17,438 nucleotides of DNA from the NCBI GenBank assembly GCA_964595575.1, contig CAZQRA010000052.1:1-17438 (forward strand). The letters are read 5' to 3'. Positions within the stretch are counted from its first letter, which is position 1. Each line of letters begins with the position of its first letter. Under the pieces are notes generated by a model. It was not told the origin of the DNA. It worked only from the letters and a program-made list of their open reading frames with translations, and made no database searches. The translations under genes and the position numbers were made by a program. Below are positions 14,423 through 17,438 of this stretch, in pieces. The stretch is from PALSA-612 sp964595575 (GTDB lineage Bacteria; Actinomycetota; Thermoleophilia; Gaiellales; Gaiellaceae).

Positions 14423-14450
14423 GGCGCCCTCCGACTAGCGGCCGGGCGCC
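14423..14450. terminator. Stem-loop after the ABC ATPase gene
   Basis: GGCGCCC (14423-14429) and GGGCGCC (14444-14450) form a perfect 7-bp stem, with CCG/CGG inside the loop able to extend it. It begins 15 nt downstream of the ATPase stop on the minus strand, where an intrinsic terminator is expected. No T-run follows. Apart from this hairpin and the cupredoxin remnant, 14241-14464 holds nothing I can identify. Confidence 0.42.
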
Positions 14451-14464
14451 GATCACGCTCTCGG

Positions 14465-15601
14465 CTACGGCGGGGGGAGCAGGGAGCGGCCGGTCTCGGG
14501 ATCGAACAGGTGGAGCTGGGAGAGGTCGACGGCGAGCCGAAGCCGGGCGCCGGGCTCGGCCGGGCTGCGGGGGTCGAGGCGGGCAACGAGGGCCCCGGCC
14601 AGCTCCACCGGCCGCTCCCCGAGCTCGACCGCCTCCACGCCCGGGATGCGGACGTAGGCGAGGGTCTCGGGCCCAAGCTGCTCGGTCACCTCCACCTCGG
14701 CCGGCAGCGAGGCGTCGCCCGCGAGGCCCGCTACCCGGGCATCCTCGAGCGCCTCCGGGCGGAGGCCGACCAGCACCTGGGACGGCCCGTCTCCGATCCG
14801 CCGCCGTAGCTCCTCGGGAAGGGCCAGGCGGTGGTCGGCGACGAGGACCGCGTCCCCCTCCAGGCGGCCGGCCAAGAAGTTCATGGAGGGGCTGCCGATA
14901 AAGCTGGCCACGAAGGTGTTGGCCGGGTAGCGGTAGAGGCGCTGGGGCGTGTCCACCTGCTGGACGACCCCCTTGCTCAAGACCGCCACCCGCTGCCCCA
15001 GGGTCATGGCCTCGGTCTGGTCGTGGGTCACGTACAGGGTCGTCACCCCCAGACGGCGGTGCAGCTTGACCAGCTCGGCCCGCATCTGCACCCGCAGCTT
15101 GGCGTCCAGGTTAGACAGGGGCTCGTCCATGAGGAAGGCCTGGGGGTGGCGGACGATGGCCCGACCCATGGCCACCCGCTGGCGCTGGCCGCCGGAGAGC
15201 TGGCGGGGCTTGCGGCGTAGGAGATCCTCGATCCCGAGCAGGCGCGCCGCCTCGGCCACCCGTCGCTCGATCTCTGCCTTGGGCAGCCGCTGCATCTGCA
15301 GGGGAAAGGCGATGTTGTCGCGCACGCTCATGTGGGGGTAGAGGGCGTAGTTCTGGAACACCATGGCCACGTCCCGGTCGGGCGGGTCGAGGTGGTTCAC
15401 CACCCGCCCGCCGATGCGGATCTCTCCCTCGGTCACCTGCTCGAGGCCGGCCACCATGCGAAGCGCCGTGGTCTTGCCGCACCCCGAGGGGCCGACCAGG
15501 ATCATGAACTCGCCGTCCCGAATCTCCAGGCTGAGATCGCGCACGGCCACGGTCCCGTCCGAGAACCGCTTGCTGACGTGGATGAGCTCGATCGAGGCCA
15601 T
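14465..15601 (-). CDS. Sugar ABC transporter ATP-binding protein (UgpC/MsmX/MalK-like)
   Basis: The 378-residue protein has Walker A GPSGCGKTT (37-45), Q-loop Gln83, signature LSGGQ (135-139), Walker B FLMDEP with Glu160, D-loop, and H-loop His193, then a C-terminal TOBE/regulatory domain (about 240-378) with LVGLRPEAL. This length and the C-terminal domain are typical of ATPases that power carbohydrate CUT1 importers, and such ATPases often serve several permeases. The ATG is 5 nt after the upstream dehydratase stop. No permease or binding-protein gene is in the window, so it may energise importers encoded elsewhere. Confidence 0.95.
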   Translation of the reverse strand: MASIELIHVSKRFSDGTVAVRDLSLEIRDGEFMILVGPSGCGKTTALRMVAGLEQVTEGEIRIGGRVVNHLDPPDRDVAMVFQNYALYPHMSVRDNIAFPLQMQRLPKAEIERRVAEAARLLGIEDLLRRKPRQLSGGQRQRVAMGRAIVRHPQAFLMDEPLSNLDAKLRVQMRAELVKLHRRLGVTTLYVTHDQTEAMTLGQRVAVLSKGVVQQVDTPQRLYRYPANTFVASFIGSPSMNFLAGRLEGDAVLVADHRLALPEELRRRIGDGPSQVLVGLRPEALEDARVAGLAGDASLPAEVEVTEQLGPETLAYVRIPGVEAVELGERPVELAGALVARLDPRSPAEPGARLRLAVDLSQLHLFDPETGRSLLPPP

Positions 15602-15606
15602 GCCGG

Positions 15607-16728
15607 CTAGGCGACGCGCAGCCGCTCCACGAGCCCCTCGTCCAAGGCCACGCCCAGGCCCGGCCCCTGGGGCACGGGGAGCCTCCCCTCCCCGTCGAGG
15701 GCGAACGGCTCGGCCAGAAGCCGCCCCACGAGCGGGGAGTCTGCCACCGAGTACTCGCAGAAGGTGGGGCGGTCGAGGGTGGCCACGAAGTGGAGCGAGG
15801 CGGCCACTAGGACGCCGGTGGAGAAGCAGTGGGGAACGACCTCCACCCCCCGCTCCCGGGCGAGAGAGGCGATCTGCCTGGCGACGGTGAAGCCGCCGCA
15901 GCGGGCGAGATCGGGCTGGAGCACGTCCACGTGGCCCAGCTCGACCAGGCGGCGGAAGGCGGCGAGGCCCGAGTCGGCCTCGCCGGCGGCGATGCGGGTG
16001 GGGGTGGCGTCGGAGAGGCGGCGGTAGCCGTCGTAGTCGTCGGCGGCAAGCGGCTCCTCCAGCCAGTACAGGCGCTCCTCCTCCACCCGGCGCAGGAGCT
16101 CGAGCGCCCGCTTGACCGTGTAGCCCATGCCCCCGTCCAGCATGAGCTCCCGATCCGGCCCCAGAGCCTGGCGGGCGGCGCGCACGAGCTCCGCGTCGCG
16201 GCCGAGGTCGCGCCCCAGCGGCCCCCAGCCCAGCTTGAGGGCGGTGTAGCCGGCCGCCACCGCCCGCTCGGCGATCCGGCGCGCCTCGTCCGGGGTATCG
16301 GGCATGACCTCGCTCGCATACACGGGCACCGCGTCCACGCGCGCCCCGCCCAGAAGCTCGTGCACGGGCCTGCCCGCGGCCTGGCCGGCGATATCCCAGA
16401 GGGCGATGTCGATGGCGCTCATAAGGTGCAAGGCCGCCCCCGCCCGGCCGTAGTGGTAGCTGCCCATGAACATGCGCTGCCACAGGCGGTCGATCCGGAG
16501 CGGGTCCTCCCCTACGAGCAGCTCCCGGAAGCCGCGGGCGATGGAGTGCGACGAGGGCATCTCCACCATCGTGCGGGCGACGTAGGGAGAGGTGTCAGCC
16601 TCGCCCACGCCCACGATCCCCTCGTCGGTATGGACGCGGACGAGGAAGGCGTCTTGGGTGCCGTCGGCGCGGGTCACGTCCACCTGAGGCAGACGGAGCA
16701 CGATCGGCTCGACCTCGGTGATCCTCAC
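15607..16728 (-). CDS. Enolase-superfamily sugar-acid dehydratase (mandelate racemase subgroup)
   Basis: At 373 residues it has the N-terminal capping domain (1-125) and TIM barrel of the enolase superfamily. Metal ligands are Asp198 (LDGG), Glu224 (WLEEP) and Glu250 (AGEA); the acid/base dyad is His300 (PHCFSTG) with Asp273 (QPDLARCGG). Lys165 stands at the second-strand catalytic position, but the second Lys of a KxK motif is replaced (KLG). Members dehydrate aldonic acids such as arabinonate, rhamnonate, fuconate or galactonate to 2-keto-3-deoxy acids. This could supply the 2-keto-3-deoxy-pentonate dehydratase at the left of the window. GTG 16728 overlaps the IclR stop as GTGA. Exact substrate unknown; racemase activity is possible. 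Confidence 0.92.
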   Translation of the reverse strand: MRITEVEPIVLRLPQVDVTRADGTQDAFLVRVHTDEGIVGVGEADTSPYVARTMVEMPSSHSIARGFRELLVGEDPLRIDRLWQRMFMGSYHYGRAGAALHLMSAIDIALWDIAGQAAGRPVHELLGGARVDAVPVYASEVMPDTPDEARRIAERAVAAGYTALKLGWGPLGRDLGRDAELVRAARQALGPDRELMLDGGMGYTVKRALELLRRVEEERLYWLEEPLAADDYDGYRRLSDATPTRIAAGEADSGLAAFRRLVELGHVDVLQPDLARCGGFTVARQIASLARERGVEVVPHCFSTGVLVAASLHFVATLDRPTFCEYSVADSPLVGRLLAEPFALDGEGRLPVPQGPGLGVALDEGLVERLRVA

Positions 16729-17438
16729 GGCGTCACCGATCCCAAGTGGCGAACGATGGCGGAGCGGATCTCGTCGGCCCTCGCCTCCAGCGCCGGAAGC
16801 GGCGTCCGGTGGGCCAGGGCAGCCACGCTCACGGCTCCCGCCGGCGTCGAGGAGGAGGCGAGAAAGAGCGGGAAGGCGATGCAGACGATCCCCTCCTCGC
16901 TCTCCTCCCGGTCGAGGGCGTACCCCCGCCTCCGGGTTCGCTCTAGCTCCGCGGTAAGGTCGGCGGCGTCGACGAGGGTGCGGGCCGTGCGTCGCGCGAG
17001 CGGGCCGTGCTCCTCGACGTAGCGCTCGACGGAGCCCGGGCCGGAGAGGGCGTAGGCGAGGAGGGCTTTGCCCAGGCCCGTGCAGTGGGCAGGATTGCGG
17101 CCTCCTACCCGGGAGCTCATGCGGGCGTGGCGGCCGGGAGGCTCGACCTTGGCCACGTACACGATCTCGTGCCCGTCCAGCCGGGCGAAGTGGGCTGTCT
17201 CCTGGAAGCGTTCGACCAGATCCTGGAGCAGGGGCAAGACGAGGGTGCGCTCGTCGCAGGCCTCGTAGTAGTCGAAGGCCAGACGCACCAGCTCCAATCC
17301 CAGCCGGTAGCGCCCCGGCCGGTGCCGCTCAGCGAGGCCGGCCCGGCACAGGGCGGCAAGGGCCCGGTGGGCGGTCGACTTGGGCAGGCCCACCCCCCGT
17401 GCCAGCTCGTCCAGCGAGGCCCCGCCCGGGTGGTGGCC
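16725..17438 (-). CDS. IclR-family transcriptional regulator, 5' end beyond the window
   Basis: Visible are 237 residues plus the stop. The reading is open to the window end: SLDELARGVGLPKSTAHRALAAL is the helix-turn-helix with recognition helix PKSTAHR, followed by the wing (RPGRYRLGLE). The C-terminal effector domain has HCTGLGKALLAY, and YALDREESEEGIVCIAFPLF, both characteristic of IclR ligand-binding domains. A GTG inside the HTH (17393) is not the true start. It is co-transcribed with and overlaps the sugar-acid dehydratase, so it probably senses an aldonic acid or keto-deoxy acid and controls this operon and perhaps the left-hand sugar-acid operon. Confidence 0.94.
   Translation of the reverse strand, partial: GHHPGGASLDELARGVGLPKSTAHRALAALCRAGLAERHRPGRYRLGLELVRLAFDYYEACDERTLVLPLLQDLVERFQETAHFARLDGHEIVYVAKVEPPGRHARMSSRVGGRNPAHCTGLGKALLAYALSGPGSVERYVEEHGPLARRTARTLVDAADLTAELERTRRRGYALDREESEEGIVCIAFPLFLASSSTPAGAVSVAALAHRTPLPALEARADEIRSAIVRHLGSVTP

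Overview
The window is a high-GC, gene-dense bacterial chromosome segment. Third codon positions are strongly G/C, GTG starts are common, and neighbouring genes often overlap by 4 bp (GTGA or ATGA). This suits an actinobacterium, perhaps a deep-branching Rubrobacter- or Thermoleophilia-like lineage; that placement is inference, since no rRNA is present. I see no tRNA, rRNA, CRISPR array, insertion sequence or phage gene.

Left part (1-4230). A partial minus-strand gene at the edge looks like the small subunit of a B12-dependent diol/glycerol dehydratase. Divergent from it is a plus-strand sugar-acid operon: an SDR dehydrogenase, a 2-keto-3-deoxy-pentonate dehydratase of the FAH fold, an aldehyde dehydrogenase fitting 2-oxoglutarate semialdehyde oxidation, and an NAD-dependent epimerase/dehydratase. 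The second and third match the lower half of a Weimberg-type route from pentonates to 2-oxoglutarate. The dehydratase seems to start at a CTG that overlaps the SDR stop codon.

Middle (4426-8781). A thiamine-diphosphate enzyme is translationally coupled to a Mg/Co-chelatase-like AAA+ ATPase (ChlI-like), a VWA/MIDAS protein (ChlD-like) and an unknown 215-residue protein. The VWA part has no usable start codon of its own. It lies in the -1 frame relative to the ATPase, and an A_AAA_AAA slippery heptamer sits 7 codons before the ATPase stop, with nearby stem-loops and an upstream Shine-Dalgarno-like motif. One gene therefore probably yields both a short ATPase and a long ATPase-VWA fusion by programmed frameshifting. 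No chelatase large subunit is in the window; the partner is a TPP enzyme plus an unknown protein. This is the most unusual system here.

Right part (8823-17438). An MFS transporter (minus) diverges from a small alpha/beta-barrel-like protein (plus). A minus-strand lutABC operon for L-lactate oxidation runs into an FAH-family hydrolase, suggesting a diketo-sugar-acid hydrolase whose lactate product is oxidised by LutABC. Upstream is a decayed region with a frameshifted membrane protein and the C-terminal copper-site end of a cupredoxin. Last comes a minus-strand operon of an IclR regulator (truncated by the window edge), an enolase-superfamily sugar-acid dehydratase and a sugar ABC transporter ATPase. 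Overall the window is a catabolic island for sugar acids and lactate surrounding an uncharacterised AAA+/VWA module.
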